Positions 6,954 to 14,193 of a stretch of DNA of 14,209 nt are shown in pieces; position 1 is the first letter of the stretch, and each line of letters begins with the position of its first letter. Source of the DNA: CAYXXZ01 sp050175615 (GTDB taxonomy: Bacteria; Pseudomonadota; Gammaproteobacteria; Pseudomonadales; Porticoccaceae); the NCBI GenBank assembly GCA_050175615.1, contig JBFXIU010000082.1, forward strand, positions 1 through 14,209, in the 5' to 3' direction. The notes below the pieces were generated by a model, which was not told the origin of the DNA, did not search any database, and worked only from the letters and a program-made list of their open reading frames with translations. The translations under genes and the position numbers were made by a program.

Positions 6954-9689
6954 TCAGAGTTTCCGCGCCACCTCCTGAACATCGTAAACTTCGATCTGAT
7001 CACCAGCTCTGACATCGTTGTAATCTTTTACCCCGATACCGCATTCGGTACCGCTGCGCACTTCGTTGACGTCGTCCTTGAAGCGGCGCAGGGATTCAAG
7101 AGAGCCCTGGAAAATAACCACATTGTCGCGCAACACGCGAATGGGCTTGTTCTTGTAGATGGTGCCTTCGGTGACAAGGCACCCAGCAATCTGGCCGAAC
7201 TTGGGTGAGCGGAACACATCCTTGACCTGGGCGATACCGACAATCTCCTCGCGAATTTCCGGAGACAGCATGCCCGACAGCGCCTGCTTAATCTCATCGA
7301 GAAGGTGGTAGATGACACTGTAGTAGCGAATCTCGACGCCCTCGGCTTCCGCGAGCTTGCGGGCGGAAGCGTCGGCGCGGACGTTAAAGCCAAGCACCAC
7401 AGCCCCGGAGGTCATTGCCAGGTTAATATCGGATTCGTTGAGGCCACCAACACCGGAGGACACCACCGTCACTGCGACCTCTTCGTTCTGAATATCGGCA
7501 AAGGACGCCAGAATCGCTTCCAGGGAGCCGCGAACATCGGCCTTGACCACCACCGGCAGTACTTTCTTGGTGACACCCTCTTCGCCGAAGGAGGCAAACA
7601 TGCTCTCCAGATTGGCGGCCTGCTGGCGGGACATACGGGCTTCTCGGGCTTTTTGCTGGCGCATTTCCGCCACTTCGCGGGCTTTGCGCTCGTCGTCGAC
7701 AACGAGGAAGTCATCACCGGCATTGGGAGCGGAGTCGAGGCCGACAATTTCCACGGGAATGGATGGGCCTGCTTCTGCAACGGCCTTGCCGTTTTCATCG
7801 CTCATCATGCGCACGCGGCCAACACTTTCGCCGGCAAGAACGAGATCACCTTTACGCAGAGTGCCTTCCTGAACCAACGCAGTAGCGACAACACCGCGAC
7901 CTTTTTCCATGCGCGCCTCGACGATAACGCCGTGGCCGGGAACGTCTTTGGGGGCGGAGAGTTCAAGCACTTCCGCCTGCAACAGCACAGCTTCAAGAAG
8001 ATCGTCAATACCGGCGCCGGTGTGGGCGGAGACTTTAACAAACTGGGTATCGCCGCCCCATTCTTCGGGAATGACATCCTTGGCGGACAGTTCATTGGTG
8101 ACGCGCTCGGGATCCGCAGATTCCTTGTCCATCTTGTTGATGGCGACAACGATGGGAACACCAGCGGCCTTGGCGTGCTGGATGGCTTCTTCCGTCTGGG
8201 GCATAACGCCGTCATCGGCGGCCACCACCAGAATCACCACATCCGTGGCCTTGGCGCCGCGGGCGCGCATGGCGGTAAAGGCGGCGTGACCTGGAGTATC
8301 CAGGAAGGTAATCATGCCCTTGGGCGTATCCACGTGGTAGGCGCCAATGTGCTGGGTAATACCACCGGCCTCGCCGGAGACCACTTTGGTTTTGCGAATA
8401 TAGTCGAGCAATGAGGTTTTGCCGTGGTCAACATGACCCATCACCGTCACCACAGGGGCGCGAGGTTCGCGACTGCCCTCTTCGACGCGGGCAATTTCCC
8501 TGATCAACTGCTCTTCGACAGAATCTGCAGTAACGGTAACCGGTCGGTGGCCAAGCTCTTCGACCACCAGTACCGCGGTGTCCTGATCGATCTGCTGGTT
8601 GATGGTGGCCATGGTGCCCATTTTCATCAATTCCTTGATGACGGCGGCTGCTTTCACTGACATTTTTTGCGCCAGATCGGACACACTGATGGTTTCGGGA
8701 ATCTCGACGTCGTAGGTAATTTTGTCGGTTGGCCTTTTAAAAGTGTGCTTGTTCTCGATGCGGACAACAGGGCCGCCGGACTTCAACCGGGGCTTGCTAT
8801 CGCCATCGTCCGCCACCACTTCGGCCAGCAGGTCTTCGGGGCGCTTTTTGCGCCCCTTGCTGGCTTTGGCTTTTTTCTTGGGCTTGCCGTCGTCTTCCTC
8901 GACATCGTCCCTGGTTTTCTTTTTCGACAGGCGGTGATGGAGGGCGTCGCCGTCTTCAGCTTTTGGCTTGGCGACCTTGGGGCGATCCTGCTCAGTCTTC
9001 TTGGTCTCTGTTTCTTTTTCCTGGACAGTCCTGGCCTCTTTGGCGGCCTCTTCCTGTTGACGCTGGCGCTCTTCTTCCGCCTTGCGACGGGCAATGGCGG
9101 CCAAACGCATGGCTTCGACGTTATCTACCAGCGACGAGCGCACAAAAGGCGTCTGGGGCTCAGACTCGGGCTCAGGCTCATTTTCGGCAACAGTTTCAGG
9201 CGCTGACGGCTCCTCGTCCTGAGGCTCTGGTTCATGTTCAGCAATGTCTTCAACCTCGGGCGCTTCCGCGGCTTGTTCAGCTTCGGCAACGGTTTCCTGG
9301 GCGGGAATGTTTTCTGTCAGTTCGGGCGCCTCGTCGACAACCTCTGTTTCGGCAACAGCGTCAAACTCTTCAGTGTCCGCCTGCTGATCGTCGAGATCCT
9401 CGCGCTTCACATAAGTGCGTTTTTTACGCACTTCAACATTGACGGTTTTTTTACCGCCAGTTTTAAGGGTGCTAACGGTTTTACGCCGCAGGGTGATTTT
9501 TCTGGGTTCTGTGGCGGCTTTTTCGCCGTGCAGGCTTTTCAGATAAGCAAGCAGTTGCTGTTTTTCCTCATCGGTGACCGTCTCATTCGGCGCGGTATGC
9601 TTCAACCCCGCTTCGGCCATCTGTTTCAACAGCCGATCTACGGACGCCCCTACCACCTCGGCGAGTTGACTCACGGTAACTTCAGCCAT
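6954..9689 (-). CDS. infB: Translation initiation factor IF2
   Basis: IF2 is the GTPase that brings fMet-tRNA to the 30S P site and promotes 50S joining. The 911 residues are typical of long gammaproteobacterial IF2. In order: IF2 N-terminal subdomain (about 1-55), basic IF2-associated segment (about 60-97), very acidic Glu/Pro-rich linker (about 98-182), charged coiled region (about 195-300), second N-terminal domain (about 320-375), and G domain with GHVDHGKT 418-425, GGITQHIG 442-449, DTPGH 464-468, NKMD 518-521 and SAH 554-556. Beta-barrel domain II, domain III and the fMet-tRNA-binding domain IV (about 805-911) follow. The ATG start has GAGGAAA 6 bases upstream. It sits 61 bases after nusA. 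All G motifs are intact. Confidence 0.98.
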   Translation of the reverse strand: MAEVTVSQLAEVVGASVDRLLKQMAEAGLKHTAPNETVTDEEKQQLLAYLKSLHGEKAATEPRKITLRRKTVSTLKTGGKKTVNVEVRKKRTYVKREDLDDQQADTEEFDAVAETEVVDEAPELTENIPAQETVAEAEQAAEAPEVEDIAEHEPEPQDEEPSAPETVAENEPEPESEPQTPFVRSSLVDNVEAMRLAAIARRKAEEERQRQQEEAAKEARTVQEKETETKKTEQDRPKVAKPKAEDGDALHHRLSKKKTRDDVEEDDGKPKKKAKASKGRKKRPEDLLAEVVADDGDSKPRLKSGGPVVRIENKHTFKRPTDKITYDVEIPETISVSDLAQKMSVKAAAVIKELMKMGTMATINQQIDQDTAVLVVEELGHRPVTVTADSVEEQLIREIARVEEGSREPRAPVVTVMGHVDHGKTSLLDYIRKTKVVSGEAGGITQHIGAYHVDTPKGMITFLDTPGHAAFTAMRARGAKATDVVILVVAADDGVMPQTEEAIQHAKAAGVPIVVAINKMDKESADPERVTNELSAKDVIPEEWGGDTQFVKVSAHTGAGIDDLLEAVLLQAEVLELSAPKDVPGHGVIVEARMEKGRGVVATALVQEGTLRKGDLVLAGESVGRVRMMSDENGKAVAEAGPSIPVEIVGLDSAPNAGDDFLVVDDERKAREVAEMRQQKAREARMSRQQAANLESMFASFGEEGVTKKVLPVVVKADVRGSLEAILASFADIQNEEVAVTVVSSGVGGLNESDINLAMTSGAVVLGFNVRADASARKLAEAEGVEIRYYSVIYHLLDEIKQALSGMLSPEIREEIVGIAQVKDVFRSPKFGQIAGCLVTEGTIYKNKPIRVLRDNVVIFQGSLESLRRFKDDVNEVRSGTECGIGVKDYNDVRAGDQIEVYDVQEVARKL

Positions 9690-9750
9690 GCAATTTCCTC
9701 TACGTTTTCTCTAACCCGCTTACTACTTAAACGCCCCTGCAACCTAGGAC

Positions 9751-11238
9751 TCAGTCCTCGGCAAACCAGGGTGCTCTTGCGGTCATAATTAATTTTGCGG
9801 CACGGTCGGCATCCATACCCTCGACATCGAGAATATCATCCACAGACTGCTCTGCCAGATCTTCCATAGTGCAGATACCCCTGGCCGCCAGCTTATAGGC
9901 AAGCGCCGAATCCATCCCGTCCATGGCGAGCAAATCTTCGGCTGGTTCAGAACCGGCGAGCTCCTCTTCAGAAGCCAGCGCCATGGTCAGCAGGGCATCC
10001 TTGGCGCGAGCGCGCAATTCTTCGGCAATTTCCTCATCGAGATCTTCAATGGCCAGCATCTCCTCAAGGGGAACATAGGCAACTTCCTCGACGGAGCTGA
10101 AACCTTCCTCCACCAGCAGCGTGGCCAGGTCTTCATCGATATCCAGGTATTGCATAAAGGTTTCCATCAACGAACCGGTTTCGGCATCGTGTTTGGCCTC
10201 GGCCTCCTCCATGCTCATGACGTTGATCTTCCAGCCAGTGAGCTCTACCGCCAGACGAACATTTTGTCCACTTTTGCCAATAGCCTGCGCCAGGCTGTCT
10301 GAGGCCACCGCCACATCCATGGCGTGAGCGTCTTCATCGACGACAATGGATTCAACATCCGCTGGCGCCATGGCATTGATAACCAACTGGGCGGGATTGT
10401 CGTCCCAGAGGACGATATCAATACGTTCGCCGTCCAGCTCGTTGGATACGGCCTGAACTCTGGCGCCGCGCATGCCGACGCAGGCGCCGACGGGATCAAT
10501 GCGGCCATCGTTGGTTTTGACGGCGATTTTGGCGCGGGATCCGGGATCGCGGGCAGCGCCGCGGATTTCGATAACCTGTTCAGCCACTTCAGGCACTTCG
10601 ATGGTAAACAGTTTCACCAGCATTTCGTTGCAGGCGCGACTGAGGAGAAGCTGGGGACCGCGGCTCTCGCTGCGAATTTCTTTGAGAATGGCTCTAACCC
10701 GGTCGTTAACACGAAAGACTTCACGCCCTACCAGCTCTTCCCTTGGCAGCAGCCCCTCGGCGTTATTGCCGAGGTCGACGATAATATGATCGCGAGTCAC
10801 TTTTTTGACCGTACCGCTGACAAGCTCACCAAGCTGACTGCGATACTGATCTGCGACCATCGCGCGTTCGGCATCCCGCACCTTCTGGACGATGACCTGT
10901 TTGGCAGTCTGGGCGGCAATACGGCCAAAGCCAATATTTTCCACCTGCTCCTCAAAAACATCACCAACCTTGAGCGAGGGATCCTTTTCATGAGCCTCTT
11001 CAGTGGTCAGCTCGGTGCCCAGCTCGGCAAGTACGTCATCGGCCACCACCAGCCACCAGCGGAAGGTTTCATAATCGCCGGTTTTGCGATCGATAACGAC
11101 GCGGATATTGGCGTCCTCGTCGTAACGCTTTTTGGTCGCCGTGGCCAGCGCCTGCTCAATAGCCTCAAAAATAATTTCCTCGGCGACGCCCTTCTCATTG
11201 GAGACCGCTTCCGCAACCATCAAGATTTCTTTATTCAT
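9751..11238 (-). CDS. nusA: Transcription termination/antitermination factor NusA
   Basis: NusA binds RNA polymerase and nascent RNA and controls pausing, intrinsic termination and antitermination. The 495 residues equal the E. coli length. Domains in order: RNA polymerase-binding N-terminal domain (1 to about 125), S1 (about 135-200), KH1 (about 202-276, with GACVGMRGARVQAV at 251-264), KH2 (about 277-344, with AIGKSGQNVRLA at 319-330), then two acidic repeats, AR1 (about 357-415) and AR2 (about 432-495). Two acidic repeats are characteristic of gammaproteobacterial NusA. The ATG overlaps the rimP stop as ATGA and is preceded by GAGG with 7 bases of spacing inside rimP. The protein probably acts back on its own operon leader, which is terminator-rich here. 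Confidence 0.98.
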   Translation of the reverse strand: MNKEILMVAEAVSNEKGVAEEIIFEAIEQALATATKKRYDEDANIRVVIDRKTGDYETFRWWLVVADDVLAELGTELTTEEAHEKDPSLKVGDVFEEQVENIGFGRIAAQTAKQVIVQKVRDAERAMVADQYRSQLGELVSGTVKKVTRDHIIVDLGNNAEGLLPREELVGREVFRVNDRVRAILKEIRSESRGPQLLLSRACNEMLVKLFTIEVPEVAEQVIEIRGAARDPGSRAKIAVKTNDGRIDPVGACVGMRGARVQAVSNELDGERIDIVLWDDNPAQLVINAMAPADVESIVVDEDAHAMDVAVASDSLAQAIGKSGQNVRLAVELTGWKINVMSMEEAEAKHDAETGSLMETFMQYLDIDEDLATLLVEEGFSSVEEVAYVPLEEMLAIEDLDEEIAEELRARAKDALLTMALASEEELAGSEPAEDLLAMDGMDSALAYKLAARGICTMEDLAEQSVDDILDVEGMDADRAAKLIMTARAPWFAED

Positions 11239-11723
11239 AGATCAGCCTCTTCTATTTCGGGCCCAAACCGGGGAACTACATTTGCCTTATCGATTGATTC
11301 GATGGGAAAAAGGTATTCGTGACCTTCGCATTGTATAACCACTTCATCACCCTCTATGCCAACCAGTAGCCCCTTGTACCTTCTGCGCCCCTCATAGGGC
11401 GACCGCAGCCGCAGGTTGACGGTTTCGCCGGCAAAACGGCGGAAGTGATCCAGGTTGTACAGGGGTCTGTCCATGCCTGGCGACGACACTTCGAGGGTAT
11501 ATTCGGTGCTAATAGGATCTTCCACATCGAGGACACTGCTGACCTGACGGCTGACCCGCTCGCAATCCTCAAGCTGGACGCCGTCTTCTTTCTCAATGTA
11601 GATCCGCAAGGTGCTGTAGCGGCCACTGCTGCTAAATTCAATGCCCCACAACTCACAACCCATGGCCGTAACCACGGGCTCGAGCATATCCAGCAATTTG
11701 CCTTGTTTAGTACCAGCAGTCAC
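11235..11723 (-). CDS. rimP: Ribosome maturation factor RimP
   Basis: RimP is needed for early maturation of the 30S subunit. The 162 residues contain the N-terminal alpha/beta domain (MGCELWGIEFSSSGRYSTLRIYIE at about 21-44) and the conserved VSSPGMDRPL and FAGETVNLRL segments before the C-terminal SH3-like domain. The start is GTG at 11723: it places the N terminus where RimP usually begins, and no in-frame ATG exists upstream. There is no Shine-Dalgarno sequence; the upstream RNA is U-rich from a terminator. A five-codon ATG frame (11737-11720, MVLAT) ends with a TGA that overlaps the rimP GTG as GTGA, which could deliver ribosomes by coupling, though it too lacks a ribosome-binding site. 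The stop overlaps the nusA ATG. Confidence 0.95.
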   Translation of the reverse strand: MTAGTKQGKLLDMLEPVVTAMGCELWGIEFSSSGRYSTLRIYIEKEDGVQLEDCERVSRQVSSVLDVEDPISTEYTLEVSSPGMDRPLYNLDHFRRFAGETVNLRLRSPYEGRRRYKGLLVGIEGDEVVIQCEGHEYLFPIESIDKANVVPRFGPEIEEADL

Positions 11724-11745
11724 GTAGCCAACACCATATAAAATG

Positions 11746-11766
11746 AAAAAAGGGCCATAGGCCCAT
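11746..11766 (-). terminator. Second intrinsic terminator, 22 bases before rimP
   Basis: On the - strand GGGCC (11764-11760 region) and GGCCC form a stem around TAT; outer A-T pairs extend it, and U6 follows (11751-11746). It lies between the operon promoter and the rimP start, so it can only make sense as a read-through or attenuation site for this operon, or as a backup for the first terminator. Confidence 0.7.
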
Positions 11767-11793
11767 AAAACCGCTTAAAAAATAACCACCTAG

Positions 11794-11820
11794 CAAAAAG
11801 CCCCAAAATGGGGCTTTTTG
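11794..11820. terminator. Strong bidirectional intrinsic terminator in the rimP leader
   Basis: CAAAAAGCCCC (11794-11804) and GGGGCTTTTTG (11810-11820) form a perfect 11-bp stem with a 5-nt loop. The A-T part of the stem supplies the U-tract in either direction. On the - strand it would stop foldase read-through and also transcripts begun at the promoter at 11966-11994. Confidence 0.9.
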
Positions 11821-11965
11821 CGCGGCGCAATCAAAATGCGCAATTGACAGCGGAGCCTGACAACCGTTACCACAAACCTTGTTACAGGTTTGCAAGCAAG
11901 ATTGCATCAGCGACTAAAAAGCCTGACCTATCAAGCAATTCAGCCACCCACTTAACAGGGGCGGT

Positions 11966-11994
11966 ACTATAGCAAAGTGCCATGAAGGCGACAA
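11966..11994 (-). promoter_or_regulatory. Sigma-70 promoter of the rimP-nusA-infB operon
   Basis: TTGTCG (11994-11989) and TATAGT (11971-11966) are separated by the optimal 17 bases on the - strand, giving an expected start near 11959. It lies just downstream of the foldase gene and is the best promoter-like sequence in the window. It reads into the rimP leader. Confidence 0.75.
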
Positions 11995-12057
11995 CTTATT
12001 TTAGCGCGCGGTCTCTTACCCTTGGATCTGGCCATCGGCTCTGGCGGGCAGCCATGC

Positions 12058-13164
12058 TCACAACTGCCCCGCACCCTCGAGGGACTTTACCCGCAGGGCT
12101 TCTTCATCGCTGAAAAAATCCTGGCGCAAGCGGTCAATCATGGCATCGAGTTCAGCCTGTTCCGCCCCGGAAGCGCTGGCGATCAATCGCTCTTTCTGCT
12201 TGCTATAGGTGTCGATGCGACTTTGCCAGGCCTCCACCACGCGATCCAGTTCAGCGAGCCGCTGCGCCGCCTCTGCGCCGTAACGCTGCTCTCGCACGCG
12301 AAATATTTCCTCGTTATCGGCACCCGCCGCCCTCAAAATCGCAACCTCATTACTGAGCTTGGCCGGAGCCACCGAGGCTTCGCGACCACGGCGAATATCC
12401 TCAGGTAACCGGAATTCAATCTGGTCAAGCTGAAAAGCGCGACTCCCTTCATCCAACGTTTTATCTTTGCCGAGTTCAAAGCGCTCCAGATCAAGCCTGG
12501 TGATTTCGTCTATATTGCCAAACAGGGCATGGTCAAGGTAAGCACCCATAACCTCCATTCGCAATCCCGCTATGGATTCGAGCCTGAGAGCGAGATCCTC
12601 CGGCACCCCCTGCTCTGATAGTGACAGTTGCCGCATTCGCTTGCGGAACTCTATGTAACGATCCAGGGTATCAACCACATCAGCCATTGCCGACGGTGGC
12701 ACCTGCTGCTGGGCATGGAGAAGAATCCGCCCCCTGATGATCTCATCGCTCTCCTCACCACTCGCGGAAAAAAAGTAGAGGAATACCGCCAGAGCCTGGG
12801 CGTCCGGCCTAAAGTTGCCGCCGCCATCGACATTAAAGGCGCCGTCCACCTCTGCACCTTGCAGGGAGCGCGGCATGGAGCCTCTGGACGCCTCGGGAAT
12901 GGCAAAGGGTTGCGCAGACATTGCTGAATCTGTATCTGAATGCAGACTCGACGAACCGCAGTCGACGTGCCGCCCGCTTGTTGAGTCCCCCGCTGTTGCA
13001 GCAAAGCCTGCCTCGCTGCGGCTATCCCCGCTGAACTCTAGAAAAGCCTGGGCAATCCATAGCAGGGTGAAGACACACCAGCAGAAAAATGCGCTGTAAA
13101 GCGGATGTGCCTTCACCCAGAGCAACGCAGCAGCCGTGACAGACTCGTTTTTATTGTTCTCCAT
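12058..13164 (-). CDS. lifO: Lipase-specific foldase (lipase chaperone, Lif family)
   Basis: Lif proteins are anchored in the inner membrane and fold the partner lipase in the periplasm before type II secretion. The 368 residues show a cytoplasmic N terminus, one membrane helix (about 22-42), a variable low-complexity linker (about 45-95), then the family's PRSLQGAEVDG (98-108) and an extended helical domain ending in a REQRYGAEAAQRLAELD-like repeat (about 291-307) and FSDEEALRVKSLEG (351-364). The family signature RxxFDY(F/C)LSA appears at 125-134 as LAVFLYFFSA: the Arg, Asp and Leu are replaced, while Phe128, Tyr130, Ser133 and Ala134 remain. This is unusual and noted as a finding. The ATG lies 18 bases after the lipase stop, the normal lipase-foldase order. 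Family assignment is firm from the context and the other motifs. Confidence 0.92.
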   Translation of the reverse strand: MENNKNESVTAAALLWVKAHPLYSAFFCWCVFTLLWIAQAFLEFSGDSRSEAGFAATAGDSTSGRHVDCGSSSLHSDTDSAMSAQPFAIPEASRGSMPRSLQGAEVDGAFNVDGGGNFRPDAQALAVFLYFFSASGEESDEIIRGRILLHAQQQVPPSAMADVVDTLDRYIEFRKRMRQLSLSEQGVPEDLALRLESIAGLRMEVMGAYLDHALFGNIDEITRLDLERFELGKDKTLDEGSRAFQLDQIEFRLPEDIRRGREASVAPAKLSNEVAILRAAGADNEEIFRVREQRYGAEAAQRLAELDRVVEAWQSRIDTYSKQKERLIASASGAEQAELDAMIDRLRQDFFSDEEALRVKSLEGAGQL

Positions 13165-13182
13165 TGCTTTTATAGCCCCGGA

Positions 13183-14127
13183 TTACAGCCCTGCATTCTT
13201 AAGCCTGTTGGCATGGGCGCGGAATACGGATTTGGGGTCGGACTCGAACACGGAGGTAATGCCCAGCAGCTGATTGACTTCATCCAGGTGGTTCATCCAG
13301 TAATTGTTTCTCAGCACAGTGCCAAAATGCGCCGAGCACACGGGCACCAGGCCATCGCTGGCGGAACTGTATGCAGAGGAGAGCAATACCAACAAACCAT
13401 CGCCGGGATCGAGCGCATTGGTGAAGACTTTATTGCCCGTCCAGGAATAATTGCGAATCGGCCCTGCCGTTGTTTGAGTGACGGCCGCACCCTGACCGCA
13501 CTGGGTGGTGGGCATACCTGCGGGAAAGTCGGCGCTGAAGGCGGCAATATTGGCAGGATCAAAAAGCGCAAAGGTCGCCGCCGGATCTATGGGCTGGGCA
13601 CTGCCACCGAGAAAATCGTAAAGCAGTCCGATGAGATCGCCCATGGCATCGATAATTGCCGTATCACCCAGAGCAGCAAGAGCGGAAAGCGATGGATCGC
13701 CGCCCTGATGGGGGGAACCCACCGTCGTTAACGACGCCACCAAATCCGGGCGAACGCCTGCCACGTAGCGGGCGTCCAGCCCTCCCTGGCTGTGGGCAAC
13801 CAAATTGAACTTGAGACTGGGCTGACCCCTGATGGCGCGAATTTCATCCAATTGAGTAATCAATTGTTCGCCGCGAACCACAGAGGAATTCATGGGACTG
13901 ACTTCGGTGACATAGACCGTCGCACCCCCATCCCTGAGGCTGTCGACAATACCGTAGAAATAATCGACACCGGCCAGCTCCTTATAGCCGAGCAAGCCGT
14001 GGGCGAGAACAATGGGGTACTGGGTCTTAGTGTAATTGCAATTAAACCAGCAAAACGCCGATGCCGAAGTGGAAATAAGTAGCATTACCAGGGCAACAAT
14101 AGGCGCAAGTAGTGGGGATCGTTTCAT
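13183..14127 (-). CDS. lip: Secreted triacylglycerol lipase, Pseudomonas/Burkholderia type (family I.1/I.2)
   Basis: An alpha/beta-hydrolase exported to the periplasm, folded by Lif and secreted. The 314-residue precursor has a signal peptide (MKRS, hydrophobic core, ASA before Phe25). Visible functional sites: oxyanion loop HGLLGY 43-48, nucleophile elbow AHSQG 111-115 (Ser113), Asp258 in SASDGL, His280 in NNYWMNHLDEVNQ, Cys210 and Cys264 matching the disulfide of the P. aeruginosa enzyme, and acidic residues around 240-243 and Asp282 where calcium is bound. The C terminus (RAHANRLKN) matches P. aeruginosa LipA closely. The first elbow residue is Ala, not the usual Gly. An extra Cys pair (26, 30) sits at the mature N terminus. 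I chose the ATG at 14127 because GGAG lies 6 bases before it; the in-frame ATG at 14139 overlaps that site and has no Shine-Dalgarno sequence of its own. Confidence 0.95.
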   Translation of the reverse strand: MKRSPLLAPIVALVMLLISTSASAFCWFNCNYTKTQYPIVLAHGLLGYKELAGVDYFYGIVDSLRDGGATVYVTEVSPMNSSVVRGEQLITQLDEIRAIRGQPSLKFNLVAHSQGGLDARYVAGVRPDLVASLTTVGSPHQGGDPSLSALAALGDTAIIDAMGDLIGLLYDFLGGSAQPIDPAATFALFDPANIAAFSADFPAGMPTTQCGQGAAVTQTTAGPIRNYSWTGNKVFTNALDPGDGLLVLLSSAYSSASDGLVPVCSAHFGTVLRNNYWMNHLDEVNQLLGITSVFESDPKSVFRAHANRLKNAGL

Positions 14128-14178
14128 AGCAGGCTCCATAATTATTATTAATTGGAAATGTCGGTGTTATTTTTTTTG

Positions 14179-14193
14179 GCAATCGATTAGCCA
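14179..14193 (-). promoter_or_regulatory. Sigma-54-type (-24/-12) promoter candidate of the lipase gene
   Basis: On the - strand TGGC (14193-14190), seven bases, then TTGC (14182-14179) fit the RpoN consensus TGGCAC-N5-TTGC(A/T), with the invariant GG and GC exactly 10 bases apart. The start would fall near 14167 on an A, leaving a 40-nt leader to the chosen ATG. The bases after TGGC (TA, not AC) and after TTGC (C, not A/T) deviate. Lipase transcription in P. aeruginosa is known to use a sigma-54 promoter, which supports the call. Activator sites would lie beyond the window edge. Confidence 0.55.

Larger units (their letters stand above)
11724..11959 (-). promoter_or_regulatory. Long structured leader of the rimP-nusA-infB operon
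   Basis: No protein gene is supported in the 334 bases between the foldase stop and rimP. From the promoter's expected start near 11959 the - strand RNA holds, in order: a 6-bp hairpin followed by U5 (11936-11916), an 8-bp hairpin with 6-nt loop (11893-11872, one G-U pair), a GC-rich segment with alternative TTGCGC/GCGCAA pairings, and two intrinsic terminators listed separately. The segment GGCTTTTT (11923-11916) is an exact complement of AAAAAGCC (11819-11812) in the first terminator, so it could act as antiterminator. I looked for the tRNA often found here in relatives and saw none. It is either an attenuated leader or a short terminated RNA of about 165 nt, or both. Confidence 0.55.

Noticed and set aside
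5923..8414. Long + strand frames (5923-6915 and 7305-8414) opposite truB, rbfA and infB
   Set aside because: Mirror frames caused by codon bias of the real genes; no ribosome-binding sites or domain motifs.
9096..9120. Internal IF2-beta type start at Met194
   Set aside because: No Shine-Dalgarno sequence precedes this in-frame ATG; an internal start elsewhere in the linker cannot be excluded but is not supported.
10324..11322. 332-codon + strand frame opposite nusA
   Set aside because: Antisense shadow of nusA, whose domains are complete on the - strand.
11724..12057. A tRNA gene upstream of rimP, as in E. coli (initiator tRNA) or Pseudomonas (tRNA-Leu)
   Set aside because: No T-loop GTTCRANYC, no acceptor pairing and no CCA end could be found on either strand.
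13183..14127. Lipase as a lipoprotein because of an early Cys
   Set aside because: The residues before Cys26 are SAF, not a lipobox; a normal signal-peptidase I site (ASA) fits better.
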